DNA of 64,000 bases from Sulfuricella denitrificans (lineage in GTDB: Bacteria > Pseudomonadota > Gammaproteobacteria > Burkholderiales > Sulfuricellaceae), in NCBI GenBank assembly GCA_002632355.1, contig NSJJ01000013.1:31438-95437 (forward strand), read 5' to 3'. The position numbers were made by a program, and so were the translations under genes. The notes under the pieces are model-generated. The model was not told the origin of the DNA, did not search any database, and worked only from the letters and a program-made list of their open reading frames with translations. Below, piece by piece: positions 28,989-37,827 of the stretch; positions within the stretch are counted from its first letter, which is position 1, and each line of letters opens with the position of its first letter.

Positions 28989-29916
28989 TTACCGGCATGG
29001 GGCCACCCTTCCCGTCCAGCACGGCCAGCCCTGCTCCACCGACAATACGGCCAATGCAGGTCAACGGCAGCGCCAGTTTCTGCGACAAGGCCAGCAACTC
29101 GGCATGGCGTGTAACAGGTGCGGTAAAACACAGTTCGTAATCATCCCCACCTGCCAGCGTGCAGTTTTTTACAGCATCAAGTTCAATATGGCGGCGCACG
29201 ACTTCGTGCAGGGGCAAAGTTTCGAAATGGATTTCAGCACCAACTCCGGACTGCTCCAGAATATGCCCCAGATCCGCCAGCAAGCCATCAGAAACATCGA
29301 TTGCGGCAGTCGCAATATCACACAACGACAGACCCAGAGCCACACGCGGCTGAGGCACATAAAGTGCAGGCAGGCAGGCCGCGGCTTCCATCTGATCGAG
29401 CTCTACCCTGCCCTGACGAAAAGCCAGCGCCAGCGCGGCCGTGCCCAGCACACCACTGACCCAGATTTCATCACCTGCCTTTGCGCCATCGCGGCGCAAG
29501 GCCTTGCCAGACGGCACCTCGCCCATGATCTGGATGCAGATATTGAGCGGCCCGCGCGTGGTGTCGCCGCCGATCAGTTCGACGCCGAACTTGCCAGCCA
29601 GGCCAAAAAATCCGCCGGCAAAACCACGCAACCATTTCTCGTCAGCGGCCGGCAGCGCCAGCGCCAGCGTCGCCCAGCGCGGTCGCGCGCCCATGGCGGC
29701 CATATCGGAAAGATTCACCGCGAGGGATTTGTGGCCCACGGTGCCAGGGCCGTCCTGCGGCGCGAAATGCCGCCCTTCCACCAGCATGTCCACCGAAACA
29801 GCCAACTCCATGCCCGGAGAGATTTGCAGCAGAGCGGCATCGTCGCCGACGCCCAACAAGGCGCTCGGGGTAGGCCGCGTGAAATACTGGCGGATCAGGT
29901 CGAATTCGGAGGGCAC
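28960..29916 (-). CDS. thiL: Thiamine-monophosphate kinase
   Basis: A 318-residue cytosolic kinase making thiamine diphosphate from thiamine monophosphate. Seen are GVGDDAALL, DMLVEGRHF, NLSDMAAMGARP, GGDTTRGP and AIDVSDGLLADLGHIL, all ThiL signatures for Mg-ATP and substrate. Length is normal. It begins 6 bases after uup and overlaps pgpA at its end. Confidence 0.95.
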   Translation of the reverse strand: MPSEFDLIRQYFTRPTPSALLGVGDDAALLQISPGMELAVSVDMLVEGRHFAPQDGPGTVGHKSLAVNLSDMAAMGARPRWATLALALPAADEKWLRGFAGGFFGLAGKFGVELIGGDTTRGPLNICIQIMGEVPSGKALRRDGAKAGDEIWVSGVLGTAALALAFRQGRVELDQMEAAACLPALYVPQPRVALGLSLCDIATAAIDVSDGLLADLGHILEQSGVGAEIHFETLPLHEVVRRHIELDAVKNCTLAGGDDYELCFTAPVTRHAELLALSQKLALPLTCIGRIVGGAGLAVLDGKGGPMPVNAKGFDHFA

Positions 29917-29922
29917 AGCAGG

Positions 29923-31839
29923 CTACTCTCCCGCTGCCATTTTCTGCTTGTCTTCCAGTTCTTCCCAGCGCGCCAGCGCTTCGAGCAGTTCTTCCTCGAT
30001 CGCATTGACCCGTTCCTGCAGGCGCTTGGCTTCCGCAGGGTCGCTACGATAGATATCGGCATCGGCCAGCTTGCCGCCAATTTCTTCCTGCTCCTGCTCC
30101 AGCGATTCGATCTTGCCTGGCAGGATTTCCAGTTCGCGATTTTCGTTGAAACTCAGTTTTACCCGGGGGGCAGGTTTAACCGATTTGACAGCCACTTTCT
30201 GCGGCGCTTCCGGCTTCTTCTGGGCTTCGGCTTCACGCAGCTTTTTCGTCCGCACGTAGTCGTCGTAGCCGCCTGCATATTCCTGCAGCTTGCCATCGCC
30301 CTCAAAAGCAATAACCTGAGTCACCACGTTATCGAGGAAAGTCCGGTCATGGGAGACCAGCAGCACCGTGCCCTTGTATTCCTGCAGCAGTGTTTCGAGC
30401 AGTTCCAGGGTTTCGATGTCGAGGTCGTTGGTAGGCTCGTCCAGCACCAGCACGTTGGCCGGACGGGTGAATAGGCGCGCCAGCAGGAGGCGGTTGCGTT
30501 CGCCGCCGGACAGGGATTTTACCGGGGAGCGGGCGCGCTGCGGGGCAAACAGGAAATCTTCCAGGTAGCTGATGACGTGCTTCTTCTCGCCACCAATTTC
30601 GATGAAGTCGCTGCCCTTGCTGATGGTATCGGCCAGTGTGGCTTCTTCGTCGAGCTGGGTGCGGAACTGGTCGAAATAAGCCACAGCCATCTTGGTGCCC
30701 AGCTTGACCGTGCCGCTGTCGGGCTGCAGTTCGCCCAGAATGAGCTTGAGCAGGGTGCTCTTGCCGGCGCCATTGGGCCCCACCAGGCCGATCTTGTCAC
30801 CACGTATCACGCGGCCGGTGAAATCACGGATAATGGTTTTGTCGCCATAGGACTTGCTGACGTTTTCCAGTTCCGCCACCAGCTTGCCCGAGCGCTCACC
30901 TTGATCAACGTTGAGGTTGACCGTGCCGCTGCGTTCACGGCGCGCAGCACGTTCGCGGCGCAGCGCTTCCAGTCGGAGCACACGCCCCTCGTTGCGGGTG
31001 CGACGCGCCTGGATACCCTTGCGGATCCAGACTTCCTCCTGCGCCAGCACCTTGTCGAATTTTTCGTTATGCACCGCTTCGATTTCGAGCAGTTCCTGCT
31101 TCTTGATCTGGTAGGCGGAAAAATTACCGTCGAAACCCACCAGCAAGCCACGATCCAGCTCGACAATACGCGTTGCCACATTGTCGAGAAAACGCCGGTC
31201 GTGGGTGATCAACAGCACGCTGCCGGTAAATTCGTTGAGCAGGCCTTCCAGCCATTCGATCGCGGCCAGATCCAGGTGGTTGGTGGGTTCGTCCAGCAGC
31301 AGCATGTCCGGCGCCATCACCAACGCCTGCGCCAGTGCCACGCGTTTTTTCTGCCCGCCGGACAAGGCGCCGATCCTGACATCTTCGGGCAGGGAGAGCC
31401 GGCTCATGGTAGCTTCCACCCGTGCTTTCATGTTCCAGCCGTCGTGCGCCTCGAGCTCCACCTGCAGATCGTGCATGCGTGCCAGCAGGGCATCCATATC
31501 GGCATCCGGATCGCCCATGGCATGGGTGACCTCGTGATAGTCGAGCAAAAACTGGTGTGCCGCGCCCAGTCCTTCCGCCACGGCTTCGAACACCGTATGT
31601 TCAGGGTCGAGTTCAGGCTCCTGCGGGACGTAGGCCAGCTTCATCCCCGGCGCACGCCACACCCGGCCATCGTCGGGTTGCGCCGTACCGGCGATGATCT
31701 TGAGCAGGCTGGATTTGCCGGTACCGTTGCGCCCGATCAGGCCGACCCGTTCGCCGGGCTCCAGCACCAGGTCGGCATGGTCGAGCAGGGGGACATGCCC
31801 GAAGGCGAGAGATAACTTATCAAGTTGGATTAATGGCAT
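29923..31839 (-). CDS. uup: ABC-F ATPase, Uup-like
   Basis: A 638-residue soluble ABC-F protein with two ATPase cassettes: Walker A GRNGTGKSS with signature LSGGQKKRVALAQAL, and GPNGAGKST with LSGGERNRLLLARLF, joined by the ~80-residue charged linker. The C-terminal ~85 residues are a coiled coil (REAEAQKKPEAPQ... to WEELEDKQKMA), as in E. coli Uup, which binds ribosomes and branched DNA. No membrane segments, so it is not a transporter. It is followed 6 bases later by thiL. Confidence 0.85.
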   Translation of the reverse strand: MPLIQLDKLSLAFGHVPLLDHADLVLEPGERVGLIGRNGTGKSSLLKIIAGTAQPDDGRVWRAPGMKLAYVPQEPELDPEHTVFEAVAEGLGAAHQFLLDYHEVTHAMGDPDADMDALLARMHDLQVELEAHDGWNMKARVEATMSRLSLPEDVRIGALSGGQKKRVALAQALVMAPDMLLLDEPTNHLDLAAIEWLEGLLNEFTGSVLLITHDRRFLDNVATRIVELDRGLLVGFDGNFSAYQIKKQELLEIEAVHNEKFDKVLAQEEVWIRKGIQARRTRNEGRVLRLEALRRERAARRERSGTVNLNVDQGERSGKLVAELENVSKSYGDKTIIRDFTGRVIRGDKIGLVGPNGAGKSTLLKLILGELQPDSGTVKLGTKMAVAYFDQFRTQLDEEATLADTISKGSDFIEIGGEKKHVISYLEDFLFAPQRARSPVKSLSGGERNRLLLARLFTRPANVLVLDEPTNDLDIETLELLETLLQEYKGTVLLVSHDRTFLDNVVTQVIAFEGDGKLQEYAGGYDDYVRTKKLREAEAQKKPEAPQKVAVKSVKPAPRVKLSFNENRELEILPGKIESLEQEQEEIGGKLADADIYRSDPAEAKRLQERVNAIEEELLEALARWEELEDKQKMAAGE

Positions 31840-31845
31840 GAATCA

Positions 31846-32241
31846 TCACATCGAAGGCGTGTTTTCGCTGGTGTGCGTTTTTTCATATGTCTGCTGGCAA
31901 TTGACGCAGCGTATGGCCGTAGGGCAGGCCAGCAGGCGCTCGAAGCGGATATCCTCGCCGCAATCGCCGCAAACGCCATATACCCCTTCCCTGATCTGCT
32001 TGCGCGCCGACTCGATGGCCCGCATCTCGTTGACCTGCCGATCTACCCGAGCGGCGGCAATATCCGCCAGTGCATCGGCAACGGATTCGTCACCCTGATC
32101 GGAACCGCCCGCCTCGGCGAAATCGGCAAAGTGTTGCTCGCCGTCCTTCCCAAGTTCCTGACGCACCTCATCGATCAATTGCTGATAACGCGATTTCAGT
32201 GCCAGTTGAATCTGTTTTTGATGCTCTGCCGATAGTGCCAT
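31846..32241 (-). CDS. TraR/DksA-family zinc-finger protein
   Basis: A 131-residue protein with an N-terminal helical hairpin (EHQKQIQLALKSRYQQLIDEVRQELG...) and a C-terminal four-cysteine zinc finger (CGDC at ~97-100, CVNC at ~118-121). Members bind the RNA polymerase secondary channel and alter initiation, some with ppGpp. The tip residues differ from canonical DksA (DxxDxA), so its effect need not be the same. It heads the nine-gene minus-strand string and ends six bases before uup. Confidence 0.82.
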   Translation of the reverse strand: MALSAEHQKQIQLALKSRYQQLIDEVRQELGKDGEQHFADFAEAGGSDQGDESVADALADIAAARVDRQVNEMRAIESARKQIREGVYGVCGDCGEDIRFERLLACPTAIRCVNCQQTYEKTHTSENTPSM

Positions 32242-32489
32242 TTCTTTCCCTTAAAACCTTGAATTTATCCAAGGATATTGTCATTTCAATCACCGGGATT
32301 TTAACATAGCCACGGGTATTCATTCCGCCGCTGAACAAACAATAGCCAAATGCTGCCCGGAAATACCCTTGAAATCTTAATAGTGGATTAACCAGGATTC
32401 TGGTTTGGAAATATCACGCCCGGAAGGCCAGACGACAACGATCAGGAGAAGCCATGATTCTTTGGCATTGACCGTTCACCCAAATGAAA

Positions 32490-32519
32490 AAGGACACCCG
32501 ATGGCGGTGCCTTTTTTTA
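32490..32519 (-). terminator. Terminator hairpin behind tRNA-Arg
   Basis: A stem of AAAGG/CCTTT plus CACC/GGTG with one bulged A and loop CGATGGC is flanked by T-runs on both strands (seven on plus, five on minus). It lies 9 bases beyond the 3' CCA of the minus-strand tRNA-Arg, so it most likely ends that transcript. Confidence 0.7.
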
Positions 32520-32527
32520 TCTCTGAC

Positions 32528-32604
32528 TGGCGCGCCCGACAGGAGTCGAACCTGTGACCTTTGGCTTCGGAAACCAACACTCTATCCAACTGAGCTACGG
32601 GCGC
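32528..32604 (-). tRNA. tRNA-Arg (anticodon CCG)
   Basis: A 77-nt cloverleaf on the minus strand: acceptor stem GCGCCCG/CGGGCGC, D arm AGCTCAGTTGGATAGAGT, anticodon loop TTCCGAA in a 5-bp stem closed by a G-T pair, T arm with GGTTCGACTCC, discriminator G and encoded CCA. Anticodon CCG reads CGG arginine codons. Confidence 0.95.
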
Positions 32605-32674
32605 GTGATTTGAGCGCTGGATTATACCCGACTTGACAAATCCGGTGCAAAAAGTAAAATGCCGCTCTCTTCGT

Positions 32675-32751
32675 GGTGATATAGCTCAGTTGGTTAGAGC
32701 ACAGCACTCATAATGCTGGGGTCGGTGGTTCAAGTCCACCTATCACCACCA
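32675..32751 (+). tRNA. tRNA-Met (anticodon CAT, elongator type)
   Basis: A 77-nt cloverleaf with acceptor GGTGATA/TATCACC, anticodon loop CTCATAA in a CAGCA/TGCTG stem, T arm GGTTCAAGTCC, discriminator A and encoded CCA. The paired first position excludes initiator tRNA. A CAT anticodon could also belong to tRNA-Ile2 (lysidine), but the GGGGTC variable region resembles elongator Met. Confidence 0.92.
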
Positions 32752-32762
32752 GAACACGATCC

Positions 32763-32810
32763 AAAAAAGGCCGGAAACCCCAATAAATACAAGGTTTCTG
32801 GCCTTTTTTA
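32763..32810. terminator. Bidirectional terminator between tRNA-Met and the SulP gene
   Basis: An 11-bp stem GGCCGGAAACC / GGTTTCTGGCC (one G-T pair) is flanked by A6 on the left and T6 on the right. It can terminate the tRNA-Met transcript on plus and the SulP-family gene on minus. The 163 bases from here to the SulP stop hold nothing I recognise. Confidence 0.88.
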
Positions 32811-32973
32811 CGTCCAATCCAGTTCTGACCGGACTATTGCAATCCTCTTGGCTTTGGGGTTTGGTGAACAGGGTTGTTACATTTAAAAAAACGATATGGT
32901 TCAGGATTGCGAGAGCAAGTCCCACGCCGGCATTGCTTGGCGCCTTGTTCAAATGGCTCGCCGCTTTTAAGCT

Positions 32974-35208
32974 TCAGGCTCTCAACGTGCGCAGCTCCTT
33001 GTTCGTCACGCGCAGGCGCATGGCCAGAACTTTGGCGATACCCTCGAAAAGATATGAGCCGGTGGCACCGTACTGCTCGGCAACCTGATTGAAGCGGGTG
33101 CGAGAAAGCATGAAACAGTCGGCGTCGATCATCGCTATAGCATCGGCGGAACGGCGCGTACTATCAAGAAAACCCATCTCGCCAATGAAATCTCCACGGC
33201 CGAAGGTACCGATGTGCCAGGTGTTTTTCTTGTGAATCGGCAGTTCCACACGTACAGTGCCGCGCCGGATGAACAACAGTTCGTCGCCTGGCGTGCCCGC
33301 CTCGAATAGTTTCTTGCCCGTAGGGATGTGGATTTTCTCGATGATGGGTTCCAGCGCGGTCAGCGTGCCCGGCTTCCAGCCCAAGAGTGTTTCCAGTTCG
33401 GGCAGTTCGAGCAGCGGGCCATTGTCCTCGCCTACGTATGCCGCTTCCTTTAATAATTGCGCCTCAACCCATTCGAGTGCGTAATCGAGCTGCCGGAATG
33501 CCAGCGCCTTGGCTGTATCGCGCACCAGCCCGACTTCGCGCAGGTAGCGCTTCATTTTCAGTCCGCTGGGGAGGCCATAAGGGATTTCGGTGAAAATCAG
33601 ATAGGCACCAGCGCTTTCAAGCCGGTCCTTGATCTGTTCCAGGACATGGGTTGCTGTCAGGTCGATCGACTGGACCCGGCGCATGTTGAGGATGACGTAG
33701 GTGCGCGGCCCGATCTCCGGCTCTAGCGCCTGGAATAGCTGGTTCGCAGTGCCGAAGAACAGGCTGCCCTGAAGTTCGACAACCACGGTTTTGCTTCCGT
33801 TGCGGATCAGGATCGATAATTCCTGCTCGTGACGCACCACCTTTGAGAAGACGCTGCTACCCTCGACCTTGTGACGCAGCACCGTACTCCGCATCTGTTC
33901 GCGCAGATAGAGGATGATGGCGAGTACGATGCCGACGCCGGACGCGGCAATCAGGCTCACAGTCAGGGCGGTAACAATGACCGCGACAATCACGAGGAAA
34001 TCGAAGCGCGTCGATTTGGTGCGGAAGAACTCAAGGCTGTGCTGATCGATCATGCGGTAACCGACCACCAGAAGAATGCCGCCTAGCGCTGCAATCGGGA
34101 TCCAGGCAACCAGGGGGGCCAGAAGAAGGAATGCAATCAGCGAAAAGGCGCCCTCGATCACCCCGGAGCGGCGGGTATAGGCACCGCTGGACAGGTTGAC
34201 CATGGATGCCCCCATTTGACCCGCCCCCGGGACGCCGCCGATCAGCGCCGAGCCAATATTGCCCAGCCCCTGTGCGATCAGTTCGCGGCTCGGATTGTGG
34301 TGGGAACTGGTCATGGCATCGAGTACAACGCAAGTCTTCAGCGTATCGATTGACAACAGGGCGGCGAGCGTTAACGCGGGCAGGAAAATCTGGACAAGCA
34401 GGGTCGGATCCCAGGCACGCAGGGCCTTGACATGCTGCATCACGGCATCGAGGAGGTGCATATCCGAGCCACCGAGCGGGCCGACAATCAGGGGATTGCC
34501 ATGACTAACCCACAAACCCGGATCGACAATGCCAAGACCAAAATACAGAAGCACGCCGATCACCATGGAAATGATTGCCGCCGGCACTATACGGGTGATG
34601 CGTGGGACCGTCACCATCGATACCACCACCGCCACACCGACAAGCGTGCTCTGCCACCGCCAGTCGCCTGGATGCTGGATCGCTTCCCATAGCCCCATGC
34701 CTTTGGGTGTGCCGAACACACTTGGCAACTGGCTGCCGATAATTGTCAGGCCGACGCCGCTGAGATAACCGCTCACGACTGGATAAGGAATGAATTTGAT
34801 CAGACGACCGATACCTGCAGCACCCAGGCCGATCTGAATGGCTCCGGCGAGCAAGGCAATGAGCACCAGCATCAGGATACAGGCCTCCGGCTGGACCCCG
34901 CTTTGCACAAGCCCGATTGCAACTGCAGTCAGCACAGCGGCGGCAGGTGCGCAGGGCGCCGTGATGAGACGATCAGTCCCACCAAAGCTTGATGCGATCA
35001 GGCCCAGCGCCGTGGTCCCCAAAATGCCAGCGATGGCGCCTTGGGCAGCATAACCTGCGCCCAACGGGGAAAAGATGGTGACGCCAAATGCAATGGCCGA
35101 AGGGAGCGCCACAAGCATCGAAGCCATCCCACCCCATAAATCCCCGGTCCACGGGCGTGCCACTTTGTCAGGTTCCATAAACGGCTTTACGAATGTTACG
35201 TGGGACAA
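32974..35208 (-). CDS. SulP/SLC26 anion transporter with STAS and cyclic-nucleotide-binding domains
   Basis: A 744-residue inner-membrane transporter. About eleven to twelve hydrophobic helices fill residues ~25-420 (LVALPSAIAFGVTIFSPLGAGYAAQGAI). A STAS domain (~455-555, VVVELQGSLFFGTANQLFQAL, VQSIDLTATHVLEQI) and a C-terminal cNMP-binding domain (~610-725, GDFIGEMGFLDSTRRSADA) follow. SulP proteins carry sulfate, bicarbonate or other anions; substrate is not assignable. The cNMP module suggests gating by a cyclic nucleotide, although its phosphate-binding cassette is only partly canonical. A second in-frame ATG lies 10 codons in. Confidence 0.87.
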   Translation of the reverse strand: MSHVTFVKPFMEPDKVARPWTGDLWGGMASMLVALPSAIAFGVTIFSPLGAGYAAQGAIAGILGTTALGLIASSFGGTDRLITAPCAPAAAVLTAVAIGLVQSGVQPEACILMLVLIALLAGAIQIGLGAAGIGRLIKFIPYPVVSGYLSGVGLTIIGSQLPSVFGTPKGMGLWEAIQHPGDWRWQSTLVGVAVVVSMVTVPRITRIVPAAIISMVIGVLLYFGLGIVDPGLWVSHGNPLIVGPLGGSDMHLLDAVMQHVKALRAWDPTLLVQIFLPALTLAALLSIDTLKTCVVLDAMTSSHHNPSRELIAQGLGNIGSALIGGVPGAGQMGASMVNLSSGAYTRRSGVIEGAFSLIAFLLLAPLVAWIPIAALGGILLVVGYRMIDQHSLEFFRTKSTRFDFLVIVAVIVTALTVSLIAASGVGIVLAIILYLREQMRSTVLRHKVEGSSVFSKVVRHEQELSILIRNGSKTVVVELQGSLFFGTANQLFQALEPEIGPRTYVILNMRRVQSIDLTATHVLEQIKDRLESAGAYLIFTEIPYGLPSGLKMKRYLREVGLVRDTAKALAFRQLDYALEWVEAQLLKEAAYVGEDNGPLLELPELETLLGWKPGTLTALEPIIEKIHIPTGKKLFEAGTPGDELLFIRRGTVRVELPIHKKNTWHIGTFGRGDFIGEMGFLDSTRRSADAIAMIDADCFMLSRTRFNQVAEQYGATGSYLFEGIAKVLAMRLRVTNKELRTLRA

Positions 35209-35465
35209 ATATCACAGCCATTCCCGGCCTCAGGGAGGTGCCAGGCCACTTTAACATTCTTGATATGGCATTGACAGCCACGCTCAGCGCTAAAACCATT
35301 TTTCCGTAACTCACGGTGGCCGAGTGGAGTCGCACCTCGTCGGATAAAAATCGCTTGATGCTTGTAAAATTCCAGGCCTTGCCTGCTTCGTCTCATGGGT
35401 TTGCGCCCTACTATCACAACGATAGGGGGTAATGCCAAACGGGTTCATTTAGCACAAACCCGCTT

Positions 35466-36821
35466 TCAGGCAGCAGGCAGGTCGAGCAGGAAAGCGCTCC
35501 CTCCGAGGGCGCTTTTAACAATGGCGATACGTCCGTGGTGCAGTTCGACAAAAGCTTTGGCCAGGCTCAGCCCAAGTCCCGATCCTGCCATCGTGCGGCT
35601 GGGATCGAGGCGGGAAAATCGTTCGAACACCTTATCCCGCATTTCGGGAGGAATACCCGGCCCACCATCTTCCACCACCACCTTGATTTGATTATCCTGG
35701 CGATGCGCGGCCAATCTGACCTCGCCTCCCGATGGAACATATTTGAGTGCGTTGTCGAGCAGGTTGGAAATCATCTGGGCAAGAAGCTGCCGGTTACCGT
35801 AGATCAGCAAGCCTTCGGCCACATCGCCATGCAGAAGTAGTCCATGCTCCTCGGCAGAAGGCTCATAGAACTCAAGCAGTTCGTTGAGAAGCTCGGAAAA
35901 ATCCACCACGGTTCGTTTCACCGGCATCCCGCCCGATTCTGCACGGCTGATAGCAAGGAGCGAACTGAAAATGCTCTGCATTTTTTCCAGTTCTTCATGC
36001 ACTCTTTGCAGCGCGGCATAGTATGTTTCGGGATTTTCCTGCTGCAACGCTACCTGGACATCCGAACGCAAGCGCGTCAGCGGGGTGCGCAAATCATGTG
36101 CGATATTGTCGCTCACCTGGCGTATGCCCTGGACCAGTCGCTCTATTCGCTCCAGCATCGCGTTCATGTTGCTGGCGAGCACGGAGAGTTCGTCGTTACC
36201 GGATACCGGCATGCGACTGGAAAGGTCGCCGGACTGCATGATCAAATTGGTATTCCGGTTGAAGGCATCGATCCGGGCGCGAAAGCGTTTTGCAAGCCAA
36301 AAACCGATCGCCAGACCGAACAGGGACAAGACTCCGGCCGTCAGGAGAAAAGTCTGACGAAAACGCCTGACCAGTTCAATTACCGGATCCATGCTGACAG
36401 CGGAGAATGCAGTCAGTCCATCGCCGAGGGAAAAGGAGATGACTCTTGCCTGATGCACCTTGCCGTCACTTGCCTCGACATCCATCTGCCGCACACCGGA
36501 AAACAGCTTTTCCAGGGGCAGGGACAAACCTCCAGCCTGGTAGGTGATCCGGTTGTGCTGATCAATGATACGAAAACCGTGAGACTGACTTCCCTCACTT
36601 TCGATTTCGCTCTTGATCGCGCGATAAAGCCCTTCGGTACCATTGTCGCGGTATTGAAACTGAAGCAGGTTACGTTCTTCCGACAGGGTGTGATCTGCCC
36701 CCTGGGTCAGGGTTGAGGCGAGCTGGTAGTCGAGGAAAGAAAAAATCAGCCCGGCGCTTGCCACATAAACGACCAGCAGCAGCAATACCAGGCGTACCGG
36801 CGCCGAATTGAAAAATCTCAT
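35466..36821 (-). CDS. Membrane sensor histidine kinase
   Basis: A 451-residue kinase: transmembrane helix ~10-30, a ~120-residue periplasmic sensor, second helix ~157-178, HAMP (~180-232), HisKA with phospho-acceptor H242 in AHDLRTPLTRLR, then HATPase with N-box LLDNALKYV, G1 VEDGGPGIPPE and G2 MAGSGLGLSLA. It overlaps the response-regulator gene by 4 bases and is its partner. The periplasmic domain matches nothing I can name, so the stimulus is unknown; the kinase core resembles metal/envelope-stress OmpR-class kinases. Confidence 0.93.
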   Translation of the reverse strand: MRFFNSAPVRLVLLLLVVYVASAGLIFSFLDYQLASTLTQGADHTLSEERNLLQFQYRDNGTEGLYRAIKSEIESEGSQSHGFRIIDQHNRITYQAGGLSLPLEKLFSGVRQMDVEASDGKVHQARVISFSLGDGLTAFSAVSMDPVIELVRRFRQTFLLTAGVLSLFGLAIGFWLAKRFRARIDAFNRNTNLIMQSGDLSSRMPVSGNDELSVLASNMNAMLERIERLVQGIRQVSDNIAHDLRTPLTRLRSDVQVALQQENPETYYAALQRVHEELEKMQSIFSSLLAISRAESGGMPVKRTVVDFSELLNELLEFYEPSAEEHGLLLHGDVAEGLLIYGNRQLLAQMISNLLDNALKYVPSGGEVRLAAHRQDNQIKVVVEDGGPGIPPEMRDKVFERFSRLDPSRTMAGSGLGLSLAKAFVELHHGRIAIVKSALGGSAFLLDLPAA

Positions 36822-37495
36822 TCAGCACGCAGCAGATAACCCTCGCCGCGCACCGTGTGCAGGAGGGGAGTGGGGAAAGATTTGTCGATCTGCTGGCGCA
36901 GACGACTGATGTGAACATCCACCACATTGGTCTGAGGATCGAAATAATAATCCCAGACATTCTCCAGCAACATGGTGCGGGTCACGACCTGGCCTGCATT
37001 CCTCATGAGATATTCGAGCAGGCGCAATTCGCGCGGCTTGAGAAGAATCTCCTGCCCTGAACGGGTCACCTTGCGGCTCAGAAGATCCAGTTTCAAATCG
37101 CCTACATCCAGCACCGTTTCCTGAATTTGCGCACTGCGGACGCGGCGCAACAAAGCCTCGATACGCGCCTGCAATTCGCTGAAAGCATAGGGCTTGACCA
37201 GGTAATCATCCCCGCCGGAACGCAAACCTTCGACCCGCTCATCCACTTCACCCAGCGCACTCAACACCAGCGCCGGCGTGTTGTTCGCCTCGCCGCGCAG
37301 GGTCCGTAACATGGTCAGCCCATCCATTCTGGGCATCATGATATCCACGACCCAGAGATCAAAATTTCCGCTACGTGCCTTCTCCAGGCCCTGTTCTCCA
37401 TCCCTTGCAATATCGGAACGATAACCCAGGCCGTTCAGCCCCTGCTGTAATAGCTGCGCAGCGATGGTATCGTCTTCAACGATAAGAATGTTCAT
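36818..37495 (-). CDS. OmpR-family response regulator
   Basis: A 225-residue regulator. Receiver domain 1-~118 has acidic pair E7-D8-D9 and phospho-acceptor D51 (VVDIMMPRMDG). The winged-helix DNA-binding domain is ~128-223 (LKPRELRLLEYLMRNAGQVVTRTMLLENVWDY, VVDVHISRLRQQID, VRGEGYLLR). It is translated before, and overlaps, the histidine kinase gene. Targets are unknown; a short dyad in the upstream gap is a candidate autoregulatory site. Confidence 0.95.
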   Translation of the reverse strand: MNILIVEDDTIAAQLLQQGLNGLGYRSDIARDGEQGLEKARSGNFDLWVVDIMMPRMDGLTMLRTLRGEANNTPALVLSALGEVDERVEGLRSGGDDYLVKPYAFSELQARIEALLRRVRSAQIQETVLDVGDLKLDLLSRKVTRSGQEILLKPRELRLLEYLMRNAGQVVTRTMLLENVWDYYFDPQTNVVDVHISRLRQQIDKSFPTPLLHTVRGEGYLLRAE

Positions 37496-37557
37496 TGAGT
37501 GCCCGGTTCCATTGACTAGAGTGGTTGAAATGCTAGTTCAATTATTACAGAAACAAC

Positions 37558-37573
37558 ATGAACAAATGTTCAT
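37558..37573. promoter_or_regulatory. Dyad upstream of the two-component operon
   Basis: ATGAAC-AAAT-GTTCAT is a perfect 6-bp inverted repeat in the 130-bp gap between the response regulator gene (minus) and a small plus-strand gene. It could be an operator for either. No family-specific box is recognised. Confidence 0.3.
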
Positions 37574-37637
37574 TTCTGTTTCTTGATCAAAGTGCTATAT
37601 TGATCCAAGTCAACTGCGTAGGTATATGGAGGAAATC

Positions 37638-37817
37638 ATGGCAAGCAAATCTGCTCTTCCTGTCTATGAAGTCGAATTCATCCCTCTGGAACGCCGTCTC
37701 GACGACCGTCGCAGGAAAGCCGAGAACTGTTATGCCGGGCCAGAGCGGCGACGCGAAAAAAGCCGCCGCGACAACGAACACAGGGCTGCAAAACCGCGCC
37801 TGCATTCGATGAACTAG
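37638..37817 (+). CDS. Small Arg-rich protein of unknown function
   Basis: A 59-residue soluble protein, strongly basic, with two R-R-x-x-D-R-R-type clusters (LERRLDDRRRK and GPERRREKSRRD). A good ribosome site GGAGG lies 5 bases before the ATG at MASKSALPV; an earlier in-frame ATG lies inside that ribosome site. I do not recognise a family. The ERR-DRR pattern recurs in short tails of proteobacterial signalling proteins, but no function follows from that. It is isolated: both neighbours are on the minus strand. Confidence 0.6.
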   Translation: MASKSALPVYEVEFIPLERRLDDRRRKAENCYAGPERRREKSRRDNEHRAAKPRLHSMN

Positions 37818-37827
37818 AAGCAGCAGC

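Noticed and set aside
32839..32910. 8-bp inverted repeat GCAATCCT / AGGATTGC, 56 bases apart, as a possible miniature element
   Set aside because: Arms are short, there is no target duplication and no second copy in the window.
32743..32952. 69-residue minus-strand frame between tRNA-Met and the SulP gene
   Set aside because: It runs through the tRNA end and the bidirectional terminator and has no ribosome site or recognisable protein features.
35209..35300. Sigma54 promoter (TGGCAC) upstream of the SulP gene
   Set aside because: TGGCAC occurs on the minus strand but no TTGC-type -12 element follows at the required spacing.
35196..35438. 80-residue minus-strand frame upstream of the SulP gene, as a transposase or zinc-ribbon remnant
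   Set aside because: Cys spacing does not fit a zinc ribbon, no transposase motif is present, and it overlaps the SulP start region; treated as non-coding gap.
35437..35465. Terminator behind the sensor kinase gene
   Set aside because: A 6-bp CGGGTT/AACCCG hairpin is present, but the minus-strand T-run is only three bases; too weak to call.
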